Positions 24,642 through 32,946 of a stretch of DNA of 32,946 nucleotides are shown in pieces (the first letter of the stretch is position 1; every line of letters starts with the position of its first letter). Origin of the DNA: Betaproteobacteria bacterium (GTDB lineage Bacteria; Pseudomonadota; Gammaproteobacteria; Burkholderiales; Casimicrobiaceae); NCBI GenBank assembly GCA_016704895.1, contig JADIZG010000035.1:1-32946 (forward strand), in the 5' to 3' direction. The position numbers were made by a program, and so were the translations under genes. The notes under the pieces are model-generated. The model saw only the letters and a program-made list of their open reading frames with translations. It ran no database searches and was not told the DNA's origin.

Positions 24642-25862
24642 ATGACGACGCTGCGCGTCCGCCTGCCGGTGCCTTTCGACCCCTCCGCGCCCGCCGCGTG
24701 GTGGCGGGTCGACGATCAGGGGCGCATCGTCGAGCGCGGCACGTCCTCCCCGCCGGCATGGCCAGCGGCGGACCGGATCGAGGCGGTGCTCGGCGCGGGC
24801 GACGTGCGCATCGTCGCGCTCGAGCTTCCGCCGATGAACGACGCCCGGCGCGCGACCGCCGCCGCGTTCGCGCTCGAGGACCAGCTCGCCGCCCCCGCGG
24901 ACACGATGCATCTCGCCGTGACCGCCCCTGCCTCGTCCGGCGCCCCGACGGTTGTACGCATCGCCGACCGCGCCGCGGTCACCTGGCTCGCCGCGCGACG
25001 CCCCGCGATCGACCGTGTCGTGGCCGAGCCGGACCTCGCTCCGTCGGACGGCACGTGGCGCTGGTGCGCCGGCGCCGACGGCCGCGGCTTCGTGCGCCGT
25101 TCCGACGGAAGCGCGTTCGCGGCCGACGCATCGGGGAGCAGCGAGCTGCCTGCGGAGCTCGCAGCCGCGCTGGCGCACGCGCGCCGCGATGCAGGCGCTG
25201 CTGGAGCGCCGCCCGCGCGGATCGTCGTCGATGCGCCGGCCGACGCACCGCGTCTCGCCGCATGGACGCAGGCGGCGGGCGTGACGTTCGTGCAGGGAAC
25301 GCCCTGGTCGCTCGAGCGCGTCCCGGACGCCTCGTGGCGCTCGGCGCCGGACGTCCGCGCGGGCCATTCGATCCTCCCATCGGCGGCACCCGCCTCGATC
25401 GCGCGGCGCTTCGTGCCTGCGGTCGCGCTCGCGCTCGTCGCGCTCGCGTTGCACGTGGGGCTGACCGCGGCGGGCTGGACCCACGATCGGTACGTCGCGT
25501 GGCGGGCCGATCGCGCGGTGGTCGAGCTGGCGCGCGGCGCAGGCATCGATCCGGTGCCCGACGCGCGCGCGGCGGAAGCGGCGCTCGCCAAACGCGCGAC
25601 CGGAGCGCTGCATGCGTCGGCGCGCATGGCCGAAGGCGACGCGCTGCCGTTGATCGCGCGCGCGGCGGGTCCGCTCGCGACGCTGCCGCCGGGATCGGTG
25701 CGCAAGCTGACCTACGGCGACCGCAGGCTCGTGGCCGATCTGGGGGCGCTCGACGAGGCTCGCGTCGCGCGGCTGATGCGCGACCTGCGTGCGGCGGGCC
25801 TCGCGCCGGTCGCGGCGCAGGCGGGCGGCGGCTTGCGCATCGTCGCGACGCCGGAATCGTGA
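24642..25862 (+). CDS. gspL: Type II secretion inner-membrane protein GspL
   Basis: GspL links the GspE ATPase to the inner-membrane platform. The 406-residue protein has an actin-like cytoplasmic domain (about residues 1-255), one membrane helix at about residues 262-282 (VPAVALALVALALHVGLTAAG) and a periplasmic ferredoxin-like domain at the end. Family features include ALELPPMNDARRATAAAFALEDQLA. A TAGAAT hexamer sits 7 nt before the ATG, a possible internal promoter. Its stop overlaps gspM as TGATG. Confidence 0.92.
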   Translation: MTTLRVRLPVPFDPSAPAAWWRVDDQGRIVERGTSSPPAWPAADRIEAVLGAGDVRIVALELPPMNDARRATAAAFALEDQLAAPADTMHLAVTAPASSGAPTVVRIADRAAVTWLAARRPAIDRVVAEPDLAPSDGTWRWCAGADGRGFVRRSDGSAFAADASGSSELPAELAAALAHARRDAGAAGAPPARIVVDAPADAPRLAAWTQAAGVTFVQGTPWSLERVPDASWRSAPDVRAGHSILPSAAPASIARRFVPAVALALVALALHVGLTAAGWTHDRYVAWRADRAVVELARGAGIDPVPDARAAEAALAKRATGALHASARMAEGDALPLIARAAGPLATLPPGSVRKLTYGDRRLVADLGALDEARVARLMRDLRAAGLAPVAAQAGGGLRIVATPES

Positions 25863-26335
25863 TGGACGGCGCCGCGCTGCGCGACCGCTGGAGCAGGCTC
25901 GACGCCCGCGAGCGCCGCTGGCTCGTCGTCGGCGCGGCCGTCGTCGCCGCGAGCCTCGCCTACGCGTTCGCCTGGCATCCGCTGGTGCGGGACCTGCCTC
26001 GCGCCGAGCGTGAAGCGGAACGCGCGCAGGCACGCCTCGCGCGGGCGCAGGATGCGGTCGCCATCGCCGCGACGCGCGTGTCGACGCCCGCGCGACAGCC
26101 GCTCGACGCGGCGATCCGCGGTTCGATGGCCCGGCACGGCATCGCGGCGGCCGACGCTTCCCTCGAGATCGCGGGGGCGCGCGCCGCGCTGACGATCCCG
26201 TCGGTCCGCTTCGCCGCGATCGTCGGCCTCGTGGACACGCTGGCGCGCGAGCACGCCGTCCACGTCGTCGACGCGACGATCACCGCGCGCGTCGAGACCG
26301 GGCGCGTGCGTGCGGAACTCTCGCTCGCCCGTTGA
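25862..26335 (+). CDS. gspM: Type II secretion inner-membrane protein GspM
   Basis: GspM is a small bitopic partner of GspL. The 157-residue protein has a short cytoplasmic start (DRWSRLDARERRWLVVG), one membrane helix at about residues 20-38, and a periplasmic domain with a coiled-coil start (LPRAEREAERAQARLARAQ). Length and position are as expected. Confidence 0.92.
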   Translation: MDGAALRDRWSRLDARERRWLVVGAAVVAASLAYAFAWHPLVRDLPRAEREAERAQARLARAQDAVAIAATRVSTPARQPLDAAIRGSMARHGIAAADASLEIAGARAALTIPSVRFAAIVGLVDTLAREHAVHVVDATITARVETGRVRAELSLAR

Positions 26336-26397
26336 TGTCGATCAGGCAGCCGGCCTTCGCCAACGCACGCTGACCCGACACCCCGCCTGGGAAACCG

Positions 26398-27153
26398 ATG
26401 GGCCGTCTCGCCGCTCTGGTGCTCTTCTTCCTCGCGATCGCGATCGTCGTGGTCGCGCTTCAGGCGCCCGCCTCGTGGCTCGCGCATCGACTGTCGCTCG
26501 CGATAGGCGAGTCGGTGCGCGTGATCGACACGCATGGAACGGTCTGGGACGGCCGCGGGGTGCTGGCAAGCCCCGACGGGCGCTGGAAGATCCCCGTCGC
26601 CTGGCACCTCAAGGCCGCACCGCTGCTGCGGGGCGAAGTCGAGGTCGAGCTCGCGCCGCAGGAAGGACTCGACACGCCGCGTGGAACGCTGAGGCTCGCG
26701 CGCACGGGCTTCGCCGCGCAGGGGCTCGTGCTCGACCTGCCCGCGACCGTCCTCGACAGCGCGTTCGCCGGCAGGGCGCCGGCGACGTTCGGCGGCGAGA
26801 TCCGGGTCGAGGCGCGCGAGCTCGCGGTCGAGGGACCGCAGGGACGCGGCAGCATGAAGCTCACCTGGGAGCGTGCGCGCCTCGCCGCAACCGACGGCAC
26901 CAGCGTCGCGCTCGGCACCGTTTCCGCGACGGTCGTGCCGCGCGACGGCGCGTTCGTCGGGCGCATCACCAACGTCGGAGGCGAAGTCTCGGTCGACGGA
27001 ACGACGACGCTGTCGCGCGGGGGCGTCGCGCTCGACGCCACGCTGGCACCCAGGGCGGGCGCGAGCGAAGCGACCGCGCGCGTGCTGGGCCAGCTCAGCC
27101 CGCCCGACGCCAACGGCGCGGTCCGGCTGCAGTGGGTGTCAGAGCGCCGCTAG
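26398..27153 (+). CDS. gspN: Type II secretion protein GspN
   Basis: GspN occurs in only some type II systems and its role is poorly defined. The 251-residue protein has an N-terminal membrane anchor (LAALVLFFLAIAIVVVALQA), then the GspN features LSLAIGESVRVIDTHGTVWDG and WHLKAAPLLRGEVEVEL. It ends with SPPDANGAVRLQW. It follows gspM by 62 nt, with GGGA just before the ATG. Its last 22 nt overlap the next gene if that starts at GTG 27132. Confidence 0.9.
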   Translation: MGRLAALVLFFLAIAIVVVALQAPASWLAHRLSLAIGESVRVIDTHGTVWDGRGVLASPDGRWKIPVAWHLKAAPLLRGEVEVELAPQEGLDTPRGTLRLARTGFAAQGLVLDLPATVLDSAFAGRAPATFGGEIRVEARELAVEGPQGRGSMKLTWERARLAATDGTSVALGTVSATVVPRDGAFVGRITNVGGEVSVDGTTTLSRGGVALDATLAPRAGASEATARVLGQLSPPDANGAVRLQWVSERR

Positions 27154-27896
27154 CCCGACCGGCGGCTCGCCCGGGGGCGCCGACCCGGGCGTCGGCGCGA
27201 GTCGCCGCGGTCGATGCGCTCCGGGGCATCGCGATCGTCGCGATGATCGCCTACCACCTCTCGTTCGACCTGCGGCTGTTCGGCCTCGCGCGCCTCGACT
27301 TCGAGGGCGATCCGTTCTGGCTCGGCGCTCGCGCCGCCATCGTCTCGACGTTCCTCGGGCTCGTCGGCATGTCGCTCGTTCTCGCGCGCCGCGCCGGCGT
27401 CACGGCCGCGCAGCGATGGAAGCGGACCGCCACGATCGCCGCGTGCGCACTCGCCGTGAGCGTCGCGAGCTGGCTCGCGTTCCCGACGAGCTACATCTGG
27501 TTCGGCATCCTGCACTGCATCGCCGTCGCGAGCGTCGTCGCCTGGCCGTTCACGCTTCGTCCCGGGCTCGCGCTCGCCTGCGGCGCGGCGGTGATCGCGG
27601 CGGGACTTCTCGTGACGCACCCGGCGTTCGACTCGCGCGCGCTCGCGTGGATCGGCTTCACGACGCACAAGCCCGTCACCCAGGACTACGTCCCGCTCTT
27701 CCCGTGGCTCGGCGCCGCGCTCGTGGGCGTCGCGGCAGGCGACGCTCTCGTCCGCCGGTCGTTCGCGCCGCTCGCGTTCCTCGCGCGCGCGCCGCGTGCC
27801 CTCGTGTGGCTCGGCCGCCACAGCCTCGCGGTCTACATGGTTCACCAGCCGATCCTGATCGGCGCGCTGGCGCTCGCGTTGCGCCGCCTGCCCTGA
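27132..27896 (+). CDS. DUF1624 (heparan-alpha-glucosaminide N-acetyltransferase-like) membrane protein
   Basis: This is a polytopic membrane protein of the DUF1624/HGSNAT-like acyltransferase family. Members are thought to acetylate glycans across the membrane, but the substrate here is unknown. The 254-residue reading has the opening motif RVAAVDALRGIAIVAMIAYHLSFDLRLFG, about seven hydrophobic segments, and ends LGRHSLAVYMVHQPILIGALAL. The only start codon far enough upstream is the GTG at 27132, overlapping gspN, so the two are probably co-translated. Its link to secretion is by position only. Confidence 0.82.
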   Translation: MGVRAPLARPAARPGAPTRASARVAAVDALRGIAIVAMIAYHLSFDLRLFGLARLDFEGDPFWLGARAAIVSTFLGLVGMSLVLARRAGVTAAQRWKRTATIAACALAVSVASWLAFPTSYIWFGILHCIAVASVVAWPFTLRPGLALACGAAVIAAGLLVTHPAFDSRALAWIGFTTHKPVTQDYVPLFPWLGAALVGVAAGDALVRRSFAPLAFLARAPRALVWLGRHSLAVYMVHQPILIGALALALRRLP

Positions 27897-27961
27897 CGGG
27901 CGCCGGCGCACACGCACGCAGGCCGGCCGGCCTCCCCGCTCGCCGGTTCGCGGAACCTTGC

Positions 27962-27967
27962 TATAAT
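27962..27967 (+). promoter_or_regulatory. -10 box of tRNA-Val(GAC)
   Basis: A perfect TATAAT lies 11 nt before the first base of tRNA-Val(GAC), giving a leader of about 5 nt. No strong -35 is visible. Confidence 0.65.
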
Positions 27968-27978
27968 GCGGAGGCTGC

Positions 27979-28055
27979 AGGCGCGTAGCTCAGGCGGTTA
28001 GAGCACCACCTTGACATGGTGGGGGTCGTTGGTTCGAGTCCAATCGCGCCTACCA
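27979..28055 (+). tRNA. tRNA-Val (GAC)
   Basis: This is a 77-nt cloverleaf. Acceptor stem AGGCGCG pairs with CGCGCCT, D arm GCTCAGGCGGTTAGAGC, anticodon stem CCACC/GGTGG with loop TTGACAT (anticodon GAC), and T arm with GGTTCGAGTCC. The CCA end is encoded. It is the last intact gene before the disrupted region to the right. Confidence 0.97.
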
Positions 28056-28174
28056 GATGCCACGTCCCGCGCGTCGATCGCGCGGGCCGCAAGCGCCCCC
28101 CGCGCGTGTCCTCGCGGCGCGGTCGCCCTTCGGACCTCATCGCGCCGCCCCGGACCCTGGCCCGGTGACGCGGG

Positions 28175-29041
28175 TCAGGCTGGCGTCCAGGATCCGGTCG
28201 CGCAGGCGCGCTCGAAGCGCTCGACGTGCGGCGCGACGTCGTAGCCGCCCGCAGCGAGCCAGGCGTCGCTGGTAGGTGTCGAGGTGGCGGTCGCCCGCGT
28301 CGCACGCGAGCGTGCCGATCGCGCTCGCCGCCGCGCGCGTTTCCGTCGCAGGCGATCTCGAGCGCGCCGCAGAAGTTGGTCCGGTCGACCCGCCGCACCT
28401 CCTGCCGACCAGGCGTTCGAGCACCCGCATCGCCGCGTACGACGCGGCGTTCGGCACGCGGATCATGCGGTCGATCACGCCGGGCACGAACGACGGCTCG
28501 ACGCGCGGCGGCCGATGCCCTCGACGTCGGAGCCGCCTTCGGCAGTCTGATGTTGTTGTTGCCGCGCCAGTCGGTCGCGCGCTCGGCGTAGGTGAACTGA
28601 TCCATGTAGTGTCCGCGACGCTCCGCGCGCGAGGCGTTCGGCCTGCGTACACCTCGCCCGCCTGGTCGACCGAGTGGCAGCGCCCGCCGTGAGAACTCGA
28701 TCTGCGCGATCTTCGCCGGCGACGTGCCGCGCGGCATCACGGCGACGGAACGGCAGGCCGAGCATCCGCGCGCGAAGTAGGCTTCCGAGACCGCGGTGCT
28801 CCCCGACGACGCCTCGACCACCGTCGATCCCTCGGCGATCCAGCCGTTGCACAGCCGTAGAGGAAGAGCGAGCGGGCGAGACGGTGCTGAGGCTGCCGGT
28901 CGGATGGGTCAGACTCGTCCTTCAGGTACAGCCGCACGCCCGGCATCGAAGCGAGCCCGACGAGCACCAGGTGAGCGTCGGCCGAGCGCTGAAGTCGCGC
29001 TCGATGCGGTGGATGGATTCTCGTACCCAGGCGCGCGACAT
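28175..29041 (-). pseudogene. PLP-dependent cysteine-synthase-like gene, broken and internally deleted
   Basis: Pieces in several frames add up to a cysteine synthase/cystathionine beta-synthase family protein: MSRAWVRESIHRIERDF, then HLVLVGLASMPGVRLYLKDE, HRLARSLFLYG, VVEASSGSTAVSEAYFARG, VAVMPRGTSPAKIAQIEF, HYMDQFTYAERATDWRGNNNI, then EPSFVPGVIDRMIRVPNAAS and TLACDAGDRHLDTY. At least six frame changes are needed. Between RGNNNI and the EGIG/EPSFVP part, roughly 70-100 residues of the family core are missing, including the expected GxGTGGT phosphate-binding loop. The ends given are the ATG at 29041 and a stop at 28175. As it stands it cannot encode an active enzyme. Confidence 0.8.
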
Positions 29042-29208
29042 CGTGGCGGTCCTCTCTCGTCGTCTCGAAGGCGCGCGCCTGCGGCGACGCGGCATCACCG
29101 GAACAGGTCGACGCCTGACCCGGTTCCCGGCGGCTCGCAGTCTGTCATCGGGCATACTGTCGGACAAGCGGGCTTGCCGGAATCCGGCCTTCGCCCGCAC
29201 GAACGCTC
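29042..29208. other. Divergent intergenic region
   Basis: This 167-nt gap separates the divergent cysteine-synthase-like and LysR genes, the usual place for a LysR operator. I see no clear T-N11-A dyad or promoter that I would defend. Confidence 0.4.
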
Positions 29209-30100
29209 TTGCGCCACAGTCTCGTCGATCTCAAGCTCGTCGTCGCCATCGCGGATGCCGGCAACGTGTCGCGCGGCGCCGCGCGATGCCACCTCGCGCC
29301 GTCGTCGGCGAGCTTGCGCCCGGCACCTGGAGGAGCTGCCAGGCGCGCCGCTGTTCACGCGCGAGGCGCGCGGCGTCTCGCTGACGCGTGCGGGGCGCGT
29401 GATGCCTCGAGCCTCCGGCGCTGCTGGCGGAGTCTCGAGCAGATGGCGCGGACCTCGCGCCTCACGCGCAGGGCGTGACCTCGCAGATCACGCCGTTCGC
29501 GAACAGCAGCGCGATCGCCTCGTTCCTGCCCGACGACCTCGGCGTGTTCCTCGCGCCTACCCGGACGTCCGCGTGTCGCTCGAGGAGCGGCTGAGCCACG
29601 ACATCGTCGCCGCCGTTGCCGGAGGGCGCGGACCTGGGGGATCGTGACCTGGGACGACGAGCACCCGGATCTCGCGTTCCATCCCTACCCGCGGCGGCGG
29701 TTTCGTCGTCGTCGCGCCCGACGGGGTCGCGCTCGGCCGGCGCGGCGCCGTCCGCTTCGCCGACTGCCTCGCGCATCCGTTCGTCTCGCTGTGGAGCGGC
29801 TCGGCGGTCCACACCTGCATCGTCGGCAAGGCGACCGCGGCGGGGCGCCGCTCGTTGCGCATCCAGGTCGCCGGCTTTCCCGCCGTCGTCGCTGGTGCGC
29901 GCGCCGGGGCCGGCATCGGCATCGTGCCGCGGTCGCGATGCGCAACCTGAACTGCGACGGCGTCGCGATGCCCGCGCTCGACGAACGGTGGGCGACGCGC
30001 CGGCTCTCCGAGTCTGCGCCGCGCGATCCCGCGCCGGATCCACCGGGCCGGTGGGGCGCTGCTCGCGCAACTGCGACCACGACGACGGCACGGCCGGTGC
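29209..30100 (+). pseudogene. LysR-family regulator, broken by frame changes
   Basis: From a TTG at 29209 the first frame gives the helix-turn-helix start LRHSLVDLKLVVAIADAGNVSRGAARCHLAPSSASLR. Other frames continue HLEELPGAPLFTREARGVSLTRAGRVM, ITPFANSSAIASFLPDDLGVF, AYPDVRVSLEERLSHDIVAAVAGG, GIVTWDDEHPDLAFHPY, RRGAVRFADCLAHPFVSLWSGSAVHTCIVGK, IQVAGFPAVV and MRNLNCDGVAMPALDERWATRRLS. Put together, this is a full-length LysR regulator of about 295 residues with a substrate-binding domain. The 3' end is approximate. It is divergent from the cysteine-synthase-like gene and upstream of a catabolic-looking cluster. Confidence 0.8.
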
Positions 30101-30320
30101 CGCGGCTCGCGGCCGCGGAAGGCGCGCCGCCGAACCGCGCGGCCACGGACGCCGACGCCTCGAGCGTTCGGAGTGGCGCGCGAATCGACGGTTCGCGAGA
30201 GCCCGTTTGCCCGGCGGGTCGGGCACAATGCAAGACTCTTGCTCGGGAAGCCTCGGCGCCCGGCGCCGACGGACCCGCCCACCGGGGCCCCACGTAACCC
30301 ACGATACGAAGGAACGCCTG

Positions 30321-31294
30321 ATGCCGATGGACCCTGGCAGCGCGTCGAAGCGGCCCTGAAGAGGCGGTCGACCATCCGCCGATCGCCCTCTGGCGACATT
30401 TCCCCGGGACGACCAGCACGTCGACCAGCTCGTCGCGCACACGCTCGCCTGGCAGCGCCGTTGGGCGTTTGACCTCGTCAAGTTCATCCTCCGGCACCTA
30501 CGGCGTCGAGGACTGGGGTGCCGAGAGCGCATGGGGGCAGGGCCAACGGGGCGCGCGCGGTCGTGGGGCCGCGCGTCGTGCAGACCGCCGACTGGCTCAG
30601 GATTCGGGACCTGGACGTGCGCCGCGGAAGCTACGGACGCCAGAACCAGGGGCGCTGAAGGCGGCGGCAGAGGCGCTCAGGGATCAGTGCCGACCTGCAG
30701 ACGATCTTCCGCCGCTCACGACGGCGCGCAAGCTGTCGACCGAGCGGCTGTTCGCGGACCTGCGGCGCTCGCCCGACGCTCTCCACCAGGCGCTCTCCGT
30801 CATCACCGAGTGGCGATCCGGTTCGCGCTCGACGCGATCGACGCCGGTGCGCACGGCGTGTTCTTCGCGACGCAGCTCGCGTCGTACCCGGCTGCTCGCC
30901 GTCGACGAGTACGAGCGCTTGGGGAAGGCCTTCGATCTGCGGGTGCTCGCCGCGCTGGCCGGCAAGGCGCGCCTCTAGATGCTCCACGCGCACGGCGACG
31001 ACATCATGTTCGACCTCCTCGCCGATTACCCGGTCGAGATGATCAACTGGCACCCTGACGGGCCGACGTGCGCGACGCGCGTCGCGGTTCCCGGGCCTCG
31101 TCGGCGGCCTGAACGAGCACAGTGCGCTCGCGAAGGGCGACCTGCACGCGGTCGAGGCGGAGGTCCGCGATGCGATCGCGCAGACGGGAGGACGGCGGCT
31201 GATCGGGCCGGCTGCGTGGTGCCGGTCGCGGCGACGGATGCCGCCATCGGTGCGGCCCTCCGCGCGACGCGCGAGAGCACGCGCCAGCCCCTGA
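30321..31294 (+). pseudogene. Uroporphyrinogen-decarboxylase-like protein, broken by frame changes
   Basis: A good AAGGA site precedes the ATG at 30321. Reassembled pieces include MPMD, WQRVEAALK, DHPPIALW, VKF, YGVEDWGAESAW, VVQTADWLRI, ALKAAAEAL, TTARKLSTERLFADLRRSPDALHQALSVITE, IRFALDAIDAGAHGVFFATQLASYP, LLAVDEYERLGKAFDLRVLAALAGKARL, MLHAHGDDIMFDLLADYPVEMINWH and GLVGGLNEHSALAKGDLHAVEAEVRDAIAQTGGRRLI. These match the URO-D superfamily, which includes heme synthesis enzymes and corrinoid methyltransferases. This is not a typical HemE, so a catabolic role is likelier. One in-frame TAG occurs at 30976-30978. The end is approximate. Confidence 0.78.
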
Positions 31295-31332
31295 CGACTT
31301 CCACCGCGGCCGCGCCGTCGTTCACCCCAGCG

Positions 31333-32317
31333 ATGAGGATTCCCAGCCGTCGACTTCTCTTGCCTCGCGGCCGCGGCCGCGTTGCTTCCCGTCCTCGTTC
31401 TCCCCGCGTTCGCGCAGGACTGGCCGGCCGGCAAGACCGTGCAGATCGTCGTCCCCGCGCCCGGCGGCGGCGGCACCGGCGACTCGATCGCGCGCGTCGT
31501 GTCCGAGGCGCTCGCGAAGCGCCTGCAGACGTCGGTCGTGATCGACAACAAGCCCGGCGCGAACGGCAACATCGGCGCCGGGCGCGGCGACCGCCGCACC
31601 GGACGGCCACCACCTGCTCTTCTCGTGGGCGGGCACGCTCGCCGTCAATCCCAGCCTCTAGGGGAACCTGTCCTACGATCCGCAGAAGGACTTCCGCCGA
31701 TCGTGCTGATCGCCGACGTGCCGAACATCCTGGTCGTCAATAACGACCTGCCGGCGAAGGACCTTGCCGAGTTCACGCTTACGCAAGGCGAATCCGGGCA
31801 AGCTCAACTTCGGGTCGACCGGCACCGCAGCTCGATGCATCTCGCGGGCGAGCTCTTCATGCGGGAGACGGGCGCGAAGATGGTGCACGTGCCCTACAAC
31901 GCCCCCGGCACCGCGACGACCAACCTGATGGCCAACGACATCCAGCTCATGTTCCAGCCTGATCCCGGGCATCGTCGGCCAGGTGAAGGGCGGCAAGGTG
32001 CGGGCGATCGCGGTGATGGCGCCGACGCGCTCGCCTGCGCTGCCGGACGTCCCGACGACCGTCGGTCTCGGCCAGCCGCAGTACGCAGTCGTCGACGTGG
32101 TCCGCCTGCTCGCGCCGGAAAGGCACGTCCCCCGCGATCGTCGCCCGCCCTCAACGCCGAGGTGAACGAATCTCAAGGATCCGGCGGTGCGCACGCGCCT
32201 GTCAAGCGGGCGCGACGCGCCTGGCGGCACGCTTCGAAGGAGCCCGCCGATCACCTCGCGGACGAGACGGCCAAGTGGGGCAGGATCGTGCGCGATTCGA
32301 AGATCCAGATCCAGTGA
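31333..32317 (+). pseudogene. Bug/TctC-type tripartite tricarboxylate receptor, broken by frame changes
   Basis: This is a periplasmic solute-binding protein of the Bug family, abundant in Burkholderiales. After the ATG at 31333 the frame shifts within the signal peptide. It then reads LLPVLVLPAFAQDWPAGKTVQIVVPAPGGGGTGDSIARVVSEALAKRLQTSVVIDNKPGANGNIGAG. Later pieces are GHHLLFSWAGTLAVNPSLY, PIVLIADVPNILVVNNDLPAKDLAEFT, SSMHLAGELFMRETGAKMVHVPYNAPGTATTNLMANDIQLMFQ, GIVGQVKGGKVRAIAVMAPTRSPALPDVPTT and LADHLADETAKWGRIVRDSKIQIQ. At least five breaks occur, including a TAG at 31661-31663 where the family has a tyrosine. Otherwise the gene is full length (about 328 residues). Confidence 0.85.
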
Positions 32318-32367
32318 CCCGATCGCGCGGACCAAGCTCGCGGCGGGCGCGGGCCGCCGCAGCCCGC

Positions 32368-32946
32368 ATGATGACCCCGGCGTAGACCGTCGGCTGGATC
32401 GGGCTCGGCAACATCGACCGCCGATGGCCCGGCGCGTCCTCTGGCCGGGCTTCCACTGCCGTCTGGGCGCAGGCGCGAGGCGCGAGACCGCGGCGCCGAT
32501 CGTCGGCGCCGGTGCCTCGTTGGCGGAGAACCCGGAAGCCCTTGCCCGCGCCTGCGACGTGATCGCGACGATCGTCGGCGGCCCCGACGACGTCAGTGAA
32601 CTGCACCGGCGCATGGCTCCCGTGGCGCGACCGGGCACGGTGTTCGTCGACATGACGACGGCGTCCGCCGGGCAACGCGCGGAGTCCGGCGAACTGGCCG
32701 CCCTCGCCGGCGCGTTCGCGATCGACGCCCCGGTGACGGGAGGTCGGCGGCGCGACGCTGGGCGCGCCGACGTCGTTCGTCGGCGGGGACGCCGATGCAT
32801 CGCCCGGGCATGTCCGGTCCTGCAGGCGTTCCGCAAGCGCATCGTCCCCTGCGGTGCGCCCGGCCCGGGCTACGGATGAAGCTCGTCAACCAGACGATCG
32901 TCGCAGGCGTGCTCCTCAGGGCTGGCCGACGGGGCGGCGCTCGCGC
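32368..32946 (+). pseudogene. 3-hydroxyisobutyrate-dehydrogenase-like reductase, broken and cut by window end
   Basis: This belongs to the NAD(P)-dependent beta-hydroxyacid dehydrogenase family. Pieces read TVGWIGLGNI, MARRVL, ENPEALARACDVIATIVGGPDDVSELHR, GTVFVDMTTASAGQRAESGELAALAGAFAIDAPVTGG, GATLGAPTSFVGGDADASPG and MKLVNQTIVAGVLL, the last being the catalytic lysine region. The dinucleotide-binding GxGxxG is GLGNIG in form but lies across a frame break. An in-frame TAG follows five codons after the candidate ATG. The gene continues beyond the window. With the URO-D-like and Bug genes it may form a catabolic cluster. Confidence 0.78.

Overview
The window is very GC-rich chromosomal DNA from a betaproteobacterium, probably Burkholderiales-like. 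The main evidence is the gene order tig-clpP-clpX-lon-hupB-tRNA(Val)-tRNA(Asp)-ppiD, the tmk-holB-pilZ-tatD block next to mltG, the smpB/ratA/rnfH divergon, and a Bug/TctC-type solute receptor near the right end.

Region 1 (1-10.1 kb) holds housekeeping and proteostasis genes. They are the start of guaB, a DUF4124 protein with a frame break, the periplasmic folding factor ppiD, two tRNAs, hupB, the proteases lon and clpXP, trigger factor, and tRNA-Leu. Both clpP and lon have well-matched heat-shock (sigma-32) promoters with the same 15-nt spacer. Region 2 (10.2-13.3 kb) is a tightly coupled hpnC-hpnD-hpnE operon that makes squalene for hopanoids. Region 3 (13.3-17.7 kb) holds an acyl-CoA synthetase just behind smpB, then divergent ratA-rnfH, an NlpC/P60 hydrolase and an ankyrin-repeat protein. 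The rnfH 5' end is a block built almost only of G and C. Region 4 (17.7-21.7 kb) reads leftwards as mltG, tmk, holB, pilZ, tatD and ankyrin; tmk and holB form one uninterrupted reading frame here. Region 5 (21.7-27.9 kb) is the pseudopilus/inner-membrane half of a type II secretion operon, gspG-H-I-J-K-L-M-N, followed by a membrane DUF1624 protein. The gspC, D, E and F genes are not in the window.

Region 6 (28.0-32.9 kb) starts at an intact tRNA-Val(GAC). Five recognisable genes follow: a cysteine-synthase-like gene, a LysR regulator, a uroporphyrinogen-decarboxylase-like gene, a Bug receptor, and a 3-hydroxyisobutyrate-dehydrogenase-like gene cut by the window end. Every one is broken repeatedly by frame changes, although the protein pieces between breaks read as well conserved. 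I think uncorrected sequence error near a contig end is more likely than a decayed island, but the window alone cannot decide this.

No CRISPR array, prophage, transposase or defence system was found. The observations most worth checking are the tmk-holB fusion, the paired heat-shock promoters, a 94-bp inverted-repeat element filling the pilZ-tatD gap, a perfectly fitted 38-bp hairpin between hpnE and the acyl-CoA synthetase, and -10 boxes placed 6-7 nt before several start codons, which suggests leaderless mRNAs.
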